Positions 1 to 12,157 of a DNA stretch of 64,000 bases are shown here, piece after piece. Source of the stretch: Pithys albifrons albifrons (lineage: Eukaryota > Chordata > Aves > Passeriformes > Thamnophilidae); assembly GCF_047495875.1 (NCBI RefSeq), contig NC_092463.1:25347224-25411223 (forward strand). Reading direction: 5' to 3'. The position numbers were made by a program, and so were the translations under genes. The number at the start of each line of letters is the position of its first letter. The stretch's first letter is position 1. The notes under the pieces are model-generated. The model saw only the letters and a list, made by a program, of their open reading frames with translations. It had not been told where the DNA came from and did not search any database.

Positions 1-1365
1 AATGGAGAAACCAATCCACTGCATGGTGCTTACAAGTAAGAACTCTGCAAATCTCAGGAATTGCTATATTTTAGAAACAAGCCAAATAAAATGTTTGGCT
101 TCCTTCCAACTGCACCTTGATTAAGACCAGGTGAAAAAACACCATGTGGCCCACATAGAAACAGACATACTACTGTCTGCCACTTGTACGCTCCTCTAAG
201 GATGTGGTATCCCTTGGAAACACTGTAAGATGTGCTGCTGAGGCTTATGAAAATATATCCTACCTCTAAGATGTTTCCTTACCCCTAGATCAGAAAAGAT
301 GTAAAGTGACCAAAAGGAAGATGCTACAAGCAATCTTGCCACCAAACAGTCCTTGACAAAATGGAAGGGATTTCAGTGGTAGCAAGATACACAAGATCTG
401 TAGTATCAAATGCACTGTTGAATAGGATGAAAAAACCCCCAAAAGCTGCAGAGATTTTAATGTCTGTATTTGTCCCTTTCTGGCTCCATTTTCTTATGAC
501 ACAATATTTTTTTCAATACTGATGCAATTCCAATACGGAAACAGGAAAAGTGCAAAGTCCAATAAATTTAGGAAGGATCACAAAAACCTGTTTTGCAGAC
601 TTACTACAAACGTCACAACATCCCTTTTTGAGCATCTATATGAAAGTATTCCGAGGTGAAATGCTAGGTATCATGTGTTGGATTTAGTACCACTGTAACA
701 CTGCTACACAGAGATAGCCCATCTGTGGGTGGTTTGAGCAACCCCACAACTGTACCCATTTGTGTGCAAATCCCTCAAAGGACAATTGGTCTACAGCTCA
801 TTTATTTATGCCTTTCCTTAGACAGCTGCCTGATTTTGTCTTACATCTATAATGAATATGGTATTTAACAGATATTTCAATGCTAAAACTAGATGGTCAA
901 AGCATAAGCCGAACAAATACATTTCATAGGGGCAATTCCATTTTTTAAGGACATTCAAGTTTTAAATGCCAGAAAACAGATGTCTGTAATTTTGCTCTTA
1001 TTTAAACATCAACCTTTACAAGAGACAGGGAGTAATTTTACAAGAGGTCACAAAGGAACAAAAAATTTGATTTTTAGAGGTGCTGAAGCAGTTCAAGACA
1101 GATACTTAATGGCATTCCGAAAACTGTTAGTGGGTAAGATACCTAAAAATCACTGACGTCTTGGTATCCAAACATTTAGACATATTTTGAACATTACTTC
1201 CCCATTTACCTCCTTCTTATCAATATTGCAGTGTTGTCTTCAGAAAAACAGTTATATTCAGAAAGTTTTTTTCCCATTTCACATGATGCTATTCAGCTTG
1301 CTTTTAAAACACATCTACACACATCCACACCTAGTAATTTATTAAATGTGACAACTTCCTTATCT

Positions 1366-1393
1366 TTTAGAAATATCATTTAGAAATATCATT
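1366..1393. repeat. Tandem duplication of tttagaaatatcat
   Basis: The 14-mer tttagaaatatcat occurs twice in direct succession. It looks like a slippage duplication in intron sequence. Confidence 0.75.
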
Positions 1394-2929
1394 TAATTAC
1401 CTTTGGGACACCCTGGAATAAATTCTGTGAACTCTCTATATCTCTTGTGCCCCCCAATTCTTAGCCAAGGCACTGGCTTACATCCTTTGCCGACATGAAA
1501 AAAAATACTACTCCTCTGTGGATTTCGGTGATACAACTGCAGATTCTTAGGCGAGGATTTAGCTCACAAGGTCTTCTCCGTGTTCAAAGCAGATTCAGAT
1601 GAATATCCTCCACATTTTCTAGTAGAATCACTGAAAAATGGCAATGCTATGATGCCCTCTGTTTTTTGAACACTTTTCTTTGCAGTCAGTTGAGAGTGTG
1701 ATGTGTGCTGTGCAGGAGGCAGCATCGCCAGAGCGTGCGCCTGTACTGCTGCTCCTGACCCTTGTGAAAGCCATGGAAAAGTGGCTGCTCTGCTGTGTAT
1801 ATCATTCTGGTACAATTTCTCAGTTTATTAGAGGCCTGATCTGAAGGGGATTTGGCAGTTCCCACTTTGCTTTATCAAGTCATGGTGTTAGACTAACCAG
1901 TACTAAAGGAATTGTGGTCCAGTTAGGTTATGTATCTTGGTTAAGGGGTTTCATATTGCTGAACTCCAAACACAGACTTTGAATCTGTCTGTTAAATGCA
2001 CAAGTCAAAAAAGAAATCAGTCTAAGGGAGAAATCACCTGTGCTCCTGTATGAGCACTGTACTTTTTTTGCCTTTTTCCCCTACCTTCAGAAAACACAAC
2101 CTGACCTGTACTGAGTGATCCACAAAGAAAAACATAATTATGAAGCACATATATTTTTATAAACATGAATCTCACACCTGTCATCTGAAGTAGAAGGTGG
2201 AAGAAAAACTGCATCAATTAAAAAATACTAGAAAAAGCTGCTGAGGTTTTCTTAAAAAGCCAAAAAAATTTGTAAAACATGAACAAATTTTAAAGGTAAT
2301 ATTAAATAAATTTGGAGCAGGAGTAAAAAATACACCTTTCATCAGATGAGGACCTTAAATGCTGACCCACAAATAATTTTTAAATTTCTAAGCAAGTACT
2401 GAAATAATGTGATATCTCAGTTTGTCTTTATGTGATAAATTAACACTGCAAAAGACTAATACACATCAAACACCATGATTTCATGAAGTAAAATTCTACT
2501 CAGAAAACAGTTGTAAAACGAGCTTCTCTTTTTTTCAGGGAGGGTGGCACAGGGAGGGCTGTGCCTGGATTATTTTTGTTTTGCTTTGTTTTTGCTCTGT
2601 TTTCCTTGTTTTGTTTGATTATCTGCTTTTAAATTGGAGTACTTGTACACATATTTCCAAATAATGGAATGAAATATCACTTGGCAACAAAAATCTGATT
2701 TTTGTTAATATTATTTTTTACCACTAAAACCCCCCCACAAACCAACACTAGGTTGATTTTATTCTTGCTAGAAAATAAAGTAGCAAAGATAACTATTTAG
2801 CTTCATAGATTAGGAAAGAAATACAGGCATTATCTGATAGACTATAAAAGTCTAGAAAAGTTCAAAATGTTTTCAGCTAGGCACAAAAATGCTGTTAATG
2901 ATTAGCTGCATAACAAGAGATTTATCTCT

Positions 2930-2958
2930 GTCTTTTTTTCCTTTTTTTTTTTTTTTTG
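2930..2958. repeat. T-rich low-complexity run
   Basis: Two T-runs separated by cc are followed by gcgtgtgtgttgc. The tract precedes the less AT-rich stretch at 2970-3340 discussed under findings. Confidence 0.7.
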
Positions 2959-5900
2959 CGTGTGTGTTGCAAAGGCAACAGAGCCACACTGCAGGTCTGT
3001 CTGTGCCATTCTTAGGCCACTTTCAGGCCGATTGAGAAAAGCTGGAAAGTAAACACAGGTGTTTTAAAACTGGAGCCGCTGTCATGGACAACCACAAACA
3101 CCCTTAACTCTGATGTGGCAACGCCTCTTTCCCGCCCTTTCTTTTTTAAAGCATTGCCCAAAAAGAACATGTCAAATGTTTCACCTTTCACCACCTCAAA
3201 ATAACTTGGAGCTTATAGCATTGTTTGGCAAGTCTCAAGCAAGGAGATCGTTTTTTCATTCCTTTTCAGATGCAGTCAACTCCAAATCAGTCACATAAAA
3301 TAAAGAGCGATTCTATTTCTAATTATTTTATTTTCAGTGTCCCTTGATTTACCTGCAAGCACCATGTTTCAAGCTGAACATTTCCTCAAATGTAATTTAG
3401 AGTCCCTGTTTTCATGATTCAGGTTCAACTAAAAAGACAGTGAGGAGATTTTGCAATAACTAAGCAAGAGATTGAATCCAGTGGATAAGAGGATAAATAA
3501 ATAAAAAAATAGCAACAACAAAAAAGCACCATAAATCCCCCAACCTATAAGAATAAACCTTGGGCTTTTTTTGATTATTGTGAAAGAATATGTACAAAAG
3601 TGAAAAAGTATTTTCTTGTAAATTAGCTCTTCCAGGAAAGAGCACATTCTGTTTAACTGCCATGAAATACCAGCTAGAGAAAAAGTATGGAAAACAGAAG
3701 CAGAACAAATCCCCAGAAATCATGGAGTCACTATTCACTTATGCAGTTGGTCGTTGGGGGTGGAGAAGGAGGAAAGTAATACATGAACAAAAAGGAAACA
3801 GCTACTAACAATTACAATTTAGTTCTGAAAAACTGGTAAACTAAACAGAGATGGTTAAACTTGGCCTGAAACTATCAACCCCAGCAACAGTCCTCTCCAC
3901 AAAATGCAGAACTCATTCATAATCTAAATATGAAAATCTAGATCCAGAAAAAAATTCCTGAAATTTTATACTGAAAGCAGAGTGGTCCTCACATCTATAA
4001 CAACAGTGAGTACATTGCAAACATCCAACATTGCTGAAAATATGTCAAAATCAGGTCTTACTTATTGTAAAGGATGATTTTTCTTGTCAGTCTCAGCCTT
4101 CAGATTCCAGAACGATTTTCTTTTTGACATGGATGCATACACACCCTTGTTTCATAAACCAGACACCAGACTTACTGTGTCCTGTGCTCCAACTTAAACA
4201 AACACAAACGACTTCATAAGACAGACAGCGCTCACGCATACATTTATTTATGTTAGGACACAAGTGGGATCTTTCCTTATTTTTCTTTACTTCGTCCAGC
4301 ATGGTAAAGAGACAGTACTATTTATTAAAGGATCTGTCTGAACAGCCCTAGGCTACCTCATCCCCTGTTAACTTCACTGGTCATTCAAAATAGTTCACAA
4401 TCTCACAAAACAGGCCTCAAGAGATGACTTGCAAAATTGAACTTTATACTAAAAAGGAGTCATTGTTATTTTCTCTAAGCCATTTTATCTAATTTTTGAC
4501 AAAAATTATTAATACTTTGTGTACTTTTCAATTAGAAGTCTAACCAATAATGCATTTAAAGCTTTACTGAAAATGGCCAAAAGAACAGAACTGTAGCAAA
4601 TGTAAAGCATCGAACTTCTGCCAGCTGCCAGCACCACTCATAGTGCTGTGCATTACCTAATAAATACTTAAAAGAAATCACACACACAAACACACTTTTT
4701 AAACTACACTATTTCACCTCATTTGTTGCTATTTTTGGCCTCTCTATTACGCACACATGACTTGAAAATCATATACCATTGAGACTATTACATGTAATAG
4801 ACAAATTAAACCAAACAATATTGTGTATAAATTAGCATGTTCATTGGTTTGCTTTAGAAATACTTTCCTGTTAAAACAGGAGGGATTTATGCTTGGCAAA
4901 GCAACACAGTTTAATCTGATCCATTAAAAAAAAAAGTTCACTAGTTCACTAATGGAGAAAACCATTGAACATTCTGATAGCAACAATTCAGAGATAGCTA
5001 AAAAGGGAGAGAAAAGCTTGTTGAAATAACCCTTTTTAAGTGCAAAATTTTCACCCCATACAAAGATGCAGCAATAATGGTGTTATTTACCTGCAGATCT
5101 GTGAGGTCTCAGAAGTATGTTTTAAGCTAACAAACTGAGTTAGGAGAACTTTATCAAACCACCAGCTACCATTAAATAGCAATGACAGATTTATCCCTCA
5201 GCACTACAGTGACCTCCCGGTCAAAAGCTAATTTCTCATTCCTCCCGCCTTTTGTATTCAAAGTTATACTCAGTCACAAAAGGAGCTGACTTTTGAAGCA
5301 ACAAACTTGCATCCATGTTTTGAGAAATGACAGTGTCTCCATCTGCACTTACTTCACAAGAAGTTATGGACACGTAGATTTGGGCAGTTATTTTTTGATG
5401 CAGCTCTGGAGAGCAACTTCTTTTTTTTGTCTCTTAAAGAATTAGCAGGAGATATACAGTAAAACTGTAAAAAATACTAATTATCGTTAAGTGTGAAAAA
5501 TGAGTTTTACTTAAACAAACTGGGAAGCTGATTTTGTCCTTTAAGAAATGGGGGGAAAAAATCCCTGTAAGAAACAGATGAAAAATTGATCCCTGATCAT
5601 CTGATTTTACTCAGATGAATAATAGGTACTCACAGAAGTGCATGAGGCTTACTGGATTAGGCCCCAGTTTGTGAAAATGTTATTTCTGGACTCAGACCTG
5701 CTATTCTATGTTTTAGGCCGGAATGAAGGTTTCAGAGTGAAGCTCTTAGGTCTAAAGATAGGAGTCAGAAGGGAAACAACACAAGAGGCAGAGTTGCTGC
5801 TACAACATCAACTCTGCCTGGTAATTTTTCTCTAATTACCAAAGAAATGAAATACGATGTCTGATGTCACTTTCTTCAAATATAAATACATCTCAGCAAG

Positions 5901-7436
5901 ACTGCCAGTCTTTTTCTCCCAAAGAATAACTGAAAAAACAAAAATATGAGAAGCAGACATTCCTTTGTGAGGACAAAGTTAATAAAACATTTTATTTGGG
6001 AAGTAGACATGATACAACTGAAGTCTGAAGGTGAACTCAGCTCTGTTCTAATATTTTAAATTTGACAACCCTTGTCAAAAGATGTTAAAATTGTTTTGTG
6101 GTCCAACAAGTCACTCAGCAAGAATAATTTTTAAGCAGCTTTTCTTTTTGTTTCAGTTAAAATTAAAATCCATGCTGTGTAATCCTTGGAGTCAATCTGT
6201 AATTAAGGGGATTTGAAGCGAGACCACGCACTGCATTAATGATAAAATTTAATATCTCTTTTAATACTCTAACATAAGGAAAAAAACCCTAAGCAACATA
6301 CAAAAAAGCAATTGTCTCCCTATTTTGTGTGAATGCAGCACATATACACCATTACTATGTCTAGCAGCAATGCTGTATTTGATGTCAGCTTTTTGTTTAT
6401 AGACCAAACGTTTCAGGATTTAGCATCTACAGAGCTTAAAACTGCATCTGCTTGAAGGTTGGCACCCAGATTTAGTAGGCTAGATAAACAGATTTTATTT
6501 TATCTAGGTTGGAAAGCGAGTGTTTTTGTTGCTACTGTAATATAGCAATTGCAAATGGAAGGAGCTATCAACAGCATTTCCAGGGTTTCAGTCACTCTCC
6601 TCCCAATCACTCGGCCTCTCTGTCCTCCAACATCTACAACAGTTAGAGCTCAGCTGTAAGAAACAAAAGCAGATAACCAACTAAAACAAATCAAATTTAT
6701 GTGATATTCTTAAATGGCTAAAATTCTAATGCAATACCAAAAAGTTTCAATGTTTGGTACACTAAGTCTCTCCTCTACATTACATGCAAGGAAAAAGTTT
6801 GAAATCTGCATCTCTTTAAAATGCAGCTAGTTGACACCAAGTGTGTATTCAAATCACTAGTTTTATCTTTTCAGAAGATAGGATGAAGGATTACATTTCC
6901 AAAGAACTCACTAAAAAGCATGGTTAAAGTAGAGGTAATCTTAATGAGATTTGGTGGGGAAGGGTTTTGAAGGGATATATTTTCCACTGAGAAAGGATAA
7001 TAGATTCTTTAATTGTTTCCATCAAAGATCTTTTTTCCCGTTAAAATGTCTCCTGGTCTGAGCTCTTCTGAACGAACCAGCAAAGTATCAGTTTATTCTT
7101 ACCAGATCTTTTTGTATCATGTAAGATAGTTAGAAAACAAATTTTGACATAATTTCCTCTGATTTCTGAATGCTTCTTAACAGTTTAAATGTGTATTAAT
7201 AACCTAAGGCTTCACAGATCTGGGACCTAGTCCCATTAAGTACATTTGGAACTCACAAGCTTCACGATCAAAACAAGAAAGGGTTCATTTTTTCTCAAAA
7301 TTCAGATCCTGTAATACTGACTTAGTATCAGCAGGACTAGTCTCCTGCAGTCACTGCCGCATAGGTATATGTGCACAGAATCTCACCTAATCCACAAGAT
7401 CAGGTGTAGTGTTTGAAAACCTGGTCCAAATTATGC

Positions 7437-7482
7437 TACTAAAATGTACAAAATGTACTAAAATGTACTAAAATGTACAAAA
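7437..7482. repeat. Short tandem repeat, 10-bp unit aaaatgtact
   Basis: About four copies of aaaatgta(c)(t/a) follow each other with small variations, between tgctact and atagttt. It is a simple minisatellite-like tract within an intron. Confidence 0.8.
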
Positions 7483-10440
7483 ATAGTTTAAATGGTATTG
7501 ATTTTTTAAAAACATAACCTCTCAATTTTTCAAAATGTGTGATCAAAGTTTAAGTAAAGAATGAACTCTGTGTGCTAGTCACACCATCACCACCATCTTG
7601 ATAACCCCTCCAGCATGGCAGGAACTTCTTTAGTAAACAAACTAAAATTAAAACAATCATCTTGACTGTGACCCACAAGGAAATGAGGAATTTATGAAAC
7701 TGTATGGAATCTAAATACATCTAGTAAAACTGTGAAAGATGATATCTGTTCTTCAGTGGAGAATCAATTCTGAAGATGGAAAATCCAGTATCAATCAACA
7801 TAGCTCAGAAAAAACTCCCTGATGGTTTCTTTATACATTGAAATTAACTACAAAAACATTTTGGTTTTTGAATTTAATTTTAAATTGCAAATTTGGCTGC
7901 GTAGCAGCTTAATACAATCACCAATACAAATTAATACCATGTTCAAGCAATGTGATTTACACTTATTTATTATTATACAATCGCATTTGTTACTTCAGCT
8001 TCCTACCCAAAGTTTAAGGACAGCTCTTTTTTCATTTCATTTTGCTATTGCTTTTTCTTTGTAAGACATATTTACCTTACCACTAAGAGAGGCTGAACTT
8101 CTAAAGTAACAACAGAGAAGACTGAATTTTGGAGACATAAAAAATTGAAGTTTTAATGGCAAATGTATTTTTCGGGAGAAATCAGACCTTCTTTGAGTAT
8201 TTTCAGGTTAATACTTCCTTTTTTCTCTAAATGTAATGAGCAATTTTGATTCAGCTACATGACAGAGCTATTCATGCAGTGTTTCTAAATATAAAGATAA
8301 ACATAATATATGTTGAGTTGAAATCCTAACACACTGATTTACTTCTTCTGATGTGAAGCTTACTTTATCTTTCAAGACTTCAAATAATAAAAAACATGTC
8401 AGATCATACATGCAATTCTGTCTGTGCTTGTGTTAATCAGTAAAGGTATTATTAATATACTTTCTGAATAGGTGGTACACCAGAGTGCCTGCACAGGTTT
8501 TTTTAAAAAGCTGACTCCTAGAGAAAAGCCAAAGTTCAGCTGACAGTCTGCAATCTCATGAGAAAAGCTGTGAAGATCTACTGGAAGACAGGTGAGGAAT
8601 ATTCACTTCATAAAGTCCACTTTCACAGAATAAAAAAAGAGTTGAAAATAAATCCTCATCTATTCTTTGCTTCAGCTCTTCAAGCATTCTCTTAATGACC
8701 TGCATACTGCTAAGGTACAAATGTAGACCTATTGCACTTGAGAAGTCCATCTCTTCTCTTTGGCCACCTGAATGTGTGAACAGCAAAGTCCTCTTTTCCA
8801 TTACACCTCTATATGGTCACATATATGGAAGTCAAATCAAAATTTTCCCCTTATGTACAGGGAAAAGGGATTTTCAAAATCCTCTCAGTGATCTAGGAGC
8901 ACAAGTGTCCTAATATAAAAAATGTGCCTCTGCACCAGACCAAATACACAGAAGGGAATTAAACAGGACAAGCGAAATCACTCTTAACTCCTGTGAGTAA
9001 ATGATGGCTAAGCACCAAGCTGCACTTTTCAGACATGGGCTCTTTTGACTTCACCTTATTCTAAAACCAAAAGTTCCTCACCTGAAACAAAATAGGAGAG
9101 ACTTCTAGATTGCAGTGAAAAGGTAAAATAAGAGAAAATACATAGCAACTTGAGGCTGCTGAATCAAGATCAGTTGGCAGCTTTACAACCACACAAAGAC
9201 ATAATGTTTCAGTGTCTTCCTTTACCACTTGTCCTACAGCTACTCTGAACCAAACTTAGGATATTTTGGATAAACATACAAAGGCTGAACATTCCTTTTT
9301 AGTAAATACCTAAAATTCTGAAACATTTATATTGATCCTTTATCCTATCCTTGGTTTCCTCTATCCAAGATCTGAAGTAGATTCTATCAATTCTGAGAGG
9401 TGTTTCAGATAAGGAGGTCATGGATGGGTCAGAGCATGACCTTTGCTATTTAATGACTCTGTAGCTTGTCTTTTGAAGAAGACCTTAGGTTACTACCTTT
9501 GATATGTTTTATTGAAGGACAAAAAACTTGCATGTCATCGTGCATCCAGGCTCAAGATTTTGTTTACAGCTGCTGTTCAAACAAAAGAGGATCATTTTCC
9601 TGTGCAGCATAAAACATTAGGAGTGTACAGTATGACACTGAAAAAATTACTGAAAATTTTTCATAATTTCTTATAATTTATCATAATTTCTTTCTGCATG
9701 CATGAATAACAGAACTGAGAGGGAGAAAAAAAAAGATTTATGAAATAAAAAATAATACATAACAATGACCATCTTCTTCTCTATTCATTAAATCCGGTAT
9801 CTTGTCTCCAGCATCACTTAATACATTTAATATTATTTAATACCTCCAAGAATGGAAAATACTTAACTTGCCTAAACATTTTTGGTACTTTGATTTATTA
9901 TGGTACAATGCTGATAGGTATTTTGAAAACTGGGCCTGTGGAGATTAGGCATGATGCTAACAGAAACTAATGCTAAGGCTGCCTTTAAATGTCACAGAAA
10001 ACACTTACTCTTTTAGATACAAAATGGCTTCAGATTTAGAATCTCTTAATTAAGTTTGGAAATGTGTTTTATAGTATCAGAAAGTGGCATGTGAAGGAAG
10101 GAGTCCTAGTTTTCTTACAGTAACTCTGATAGGTTATGCTTTATGATTGCTTACAATTAGATTAACATGTGGCCTTCATTCCTGATCCATGTAGTCCTGA
10201 AATGAAGGTTTGTACTAGTGGGAAAGTAAAAGTTTTTACAGGTGTTTGAAGTGCAGCAATATGATACCTTCTCAGAAGTTCATAGGAGTACTACTATTAG
10301 GTTCATACAAGTACTACTACTGACATGCTGTTGGGTAAAGGCAAATGAACTCAAGACTGGGGTGGCAAACTATACCATTGGAAAAGGTAACAAATCTAAT
10401 TACAGTTAGAGTTTTTGTTTTTATAAGAACTCACCTTTCC

Positions 10441-10620
10441 ATATAATCAGAGAATCATTGCAAAATCTTCAAGGTTGGAAAAGTTGTCTTAGACCATCAA
10501 GTACAACAAATAATCTAGCACTGCTAAGTCCACCACTAAACCACGACTCTAAGTACCACATCTACATATTTTGAACACATCTAAGCAGCCTTCCTAACAT
10601 GACTGTGACTTCCATAGTAT
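10441..10620 (-). mobile_element. CR1 LINE 3' fragment, decayed
   Basis: The plus strand reads tcagagaatcattgcaaaat, then aggttggaaaag, cactgctaagtccaccacta and, later, aagtaccacatctacat. These follow in order the reverse complement of the 3' untranslated region of avian CR1 elements, so the element lies on the minus strand. It is strongly 5'-truncated, as is usual for CR1. The right boundary (near gactgtgacttcc) is approximate. Confidence 0.85.
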
Positions 10621-11819
10621 GTTTTGCTTACATATCAGATTCTGTGATTTGAATTTACAAGATATTGATGAATTTCAGTGTAGAACACACCATTTTTTAA
10701 TCATTGGTGTCATGTCTGTGAAGGATTGAAAGAGCAGGTAGCAAACAGCTTTCTAGTTGGCCACAGGATGCCTGCATAGTTTATTTCATCTTCTACAACT
10801 TCAGAACATTTATTTCTTTCAGAATATGTATTTCTAGAATACACTTATCCGAGATCTGCCTCAGGCCCATAAAGTATTCCAGTTTTGAGGTCCTTTAACA
10901 GAGTCTAGGAAAAAAACCTAAAAATGCTGTGTAACATTGAAACGTAGCATCCTTGAAACTCTAAGGCCAAGTGGCAGCACGACTCAGCAAGGAAGGAAAT
11001 TCCAGAAAGTCACCCAGACAGATATCAAATGCATCAATCACAGGAAATAGGATCTATTCTGTTAAAAGGAAAACTGGGTGTGTGAAAGTACAAAGTATCT
11101 CTAAAATGCTAAATTAATATGCACAATTACAGATTGGTTAAATGAAAGACATGGATGAGAGGTTCTTGTTGACTGGAAGTTCATGGTCAGAGAAACCTAT
11201 TATTACCGTGAAAGAGATGATTCTTTGCATGGAAGTGGAAGCAGTTTAAATGACTGTGAATATGATAGTCCAGATTTAGAATCACCTGAAAGCAAAATAC
11301 TGAATTCCAAGAACCTGCTTCATTAATCAGAAGTAATATTTCTGCAAATTAGAAGTAGTAACAGTGACTGACCTTATGGGAAGAAAATTTCCACCTACAA
11401 AATGGAAACAAACAAAAAAAAGACTCTGCCAAAAGGTTTGAATGACCACATCATCCCAAATGACAGAAGGGGTAGTATTCAGTATATACAAATAGCTGAT
11501 GTTTAAGTTCATCAAGAGTAATCTGGTGCCAAGAAAGATTTGAAGGCTATCAAATAAAAAGCAACAGACCTCCATGGAATTTTTAGTGGAACAGATGAAA
11601 GCTGACACCAACACTAAGTGTGAATGAGTAAGGAATTCCATAATGCTTAGAATTGAATCGAAGTTCAATAAACGTATCTGCTTTGGTTAAGGGATGTTCA
11701 GCACCTAGTAAGAGGAGACAAGGAAGAGTTATACTGCTCAGGAAAGGTGAACAAACTCTTTTAGCCAAGACATTGCTTGTTCAGTCTATCAAGACACATG
11801 CAGTGCCATTCTTGTGCAG

Positions 11820-11833
11820 CTGTTTACAGCAAT
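11820..11833. repeat. Target-site duplication, left, SINE copy A
   Basis: The 14-mer ctgtttacagcaat is repeated exactly at 12144-12157 on the other side of the element. Confidence 0.9.
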
Positions 11834-12143
11834 GTATATGTATGGCTTGGCTTAGCGAATGAAGATTTGGGAAGGGCTCTACCCATGTAGGTGTGTCCTT
11901 TGAGCCTGCGCAGTGGATTTTTATGTGATGCACAGTTGTGTACCAAACTGGCCCCACCCTTTGCTACTGAGGTTCATCTGCCATGACCGAGCGAGCTTGG
12001 ACAGTGCCAGTGAAGTCCTCAGGACTAGAACGTACAGCCCCCGGTATTCCCAGGAGGTCTCCCATCCAAGTACTAATCCAGGGCTGACCCTGCTCAGCTT
12101 CCGAGATCTGATGGGATTGGATGTCAGGGAGGCATTTAACTGC
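11834..12143 (-). mobile_element. 5S-rRNA-headed SINE, copy A, full length
   Basis: On the minus strand the element starts GGCAGTTAAATGCC and runs through about 110 nt that follow 5S rRNA closely, including gatctcggaagctgagcag, tagtacttggatgggagacc and ctgggaataccggg. That span covers the internal Pol III promoter region of 5S genes. About 200 nt of non-5S body follow, ending ...aagccatacatatac with no poly(A) and no CR1-type ATTCTATG tail. A perfect 14-bp direct repeat, ctgtttacagcaat, flanks it at 11820-11833 and 12144-12157, as expected for target-primed insertion. The second copy at 21835 shares both ends. Known 5S-headed SINEs (SINE3 type, AmnSINE1) exist in vertebrates. I cannot name this family. 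Confidence 0.9.
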
Positions 12144-12157
12144 CTGTTTACAGCAAT
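12144..12157. repeat. Target-site duplication, right, SINE copy A
   Basis: Exact partner of the 14-mer at 11820-11833. It adjoins the 5S-derived 5' end of the minus-strand element and so fixes that end. Confidence 0.9.

Noticed and set aside
4679..4697. CA-rich microsatellite
   Set aside because: Too short and interrupted to count as a notable repeat.
8556..8801. Minus-strand frame with a coiled-coil-like stretch (MLEELKQRIDEDL), considered as a C-terminal MIPOL1 exon
   Set aside because: It does not align with the remaining MIPOL1 C-terminus as I recall it, and no convincing acceptor/donor pair in the required phase 0 was found.
12030..12140. Functional 5S rRNA gene
   Set aside because: The 5' and 3' ends of 5S rRNA are altered, the sequence continues into a SINE body, and target-site duplications enclose the whole. 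It is a SINE head.
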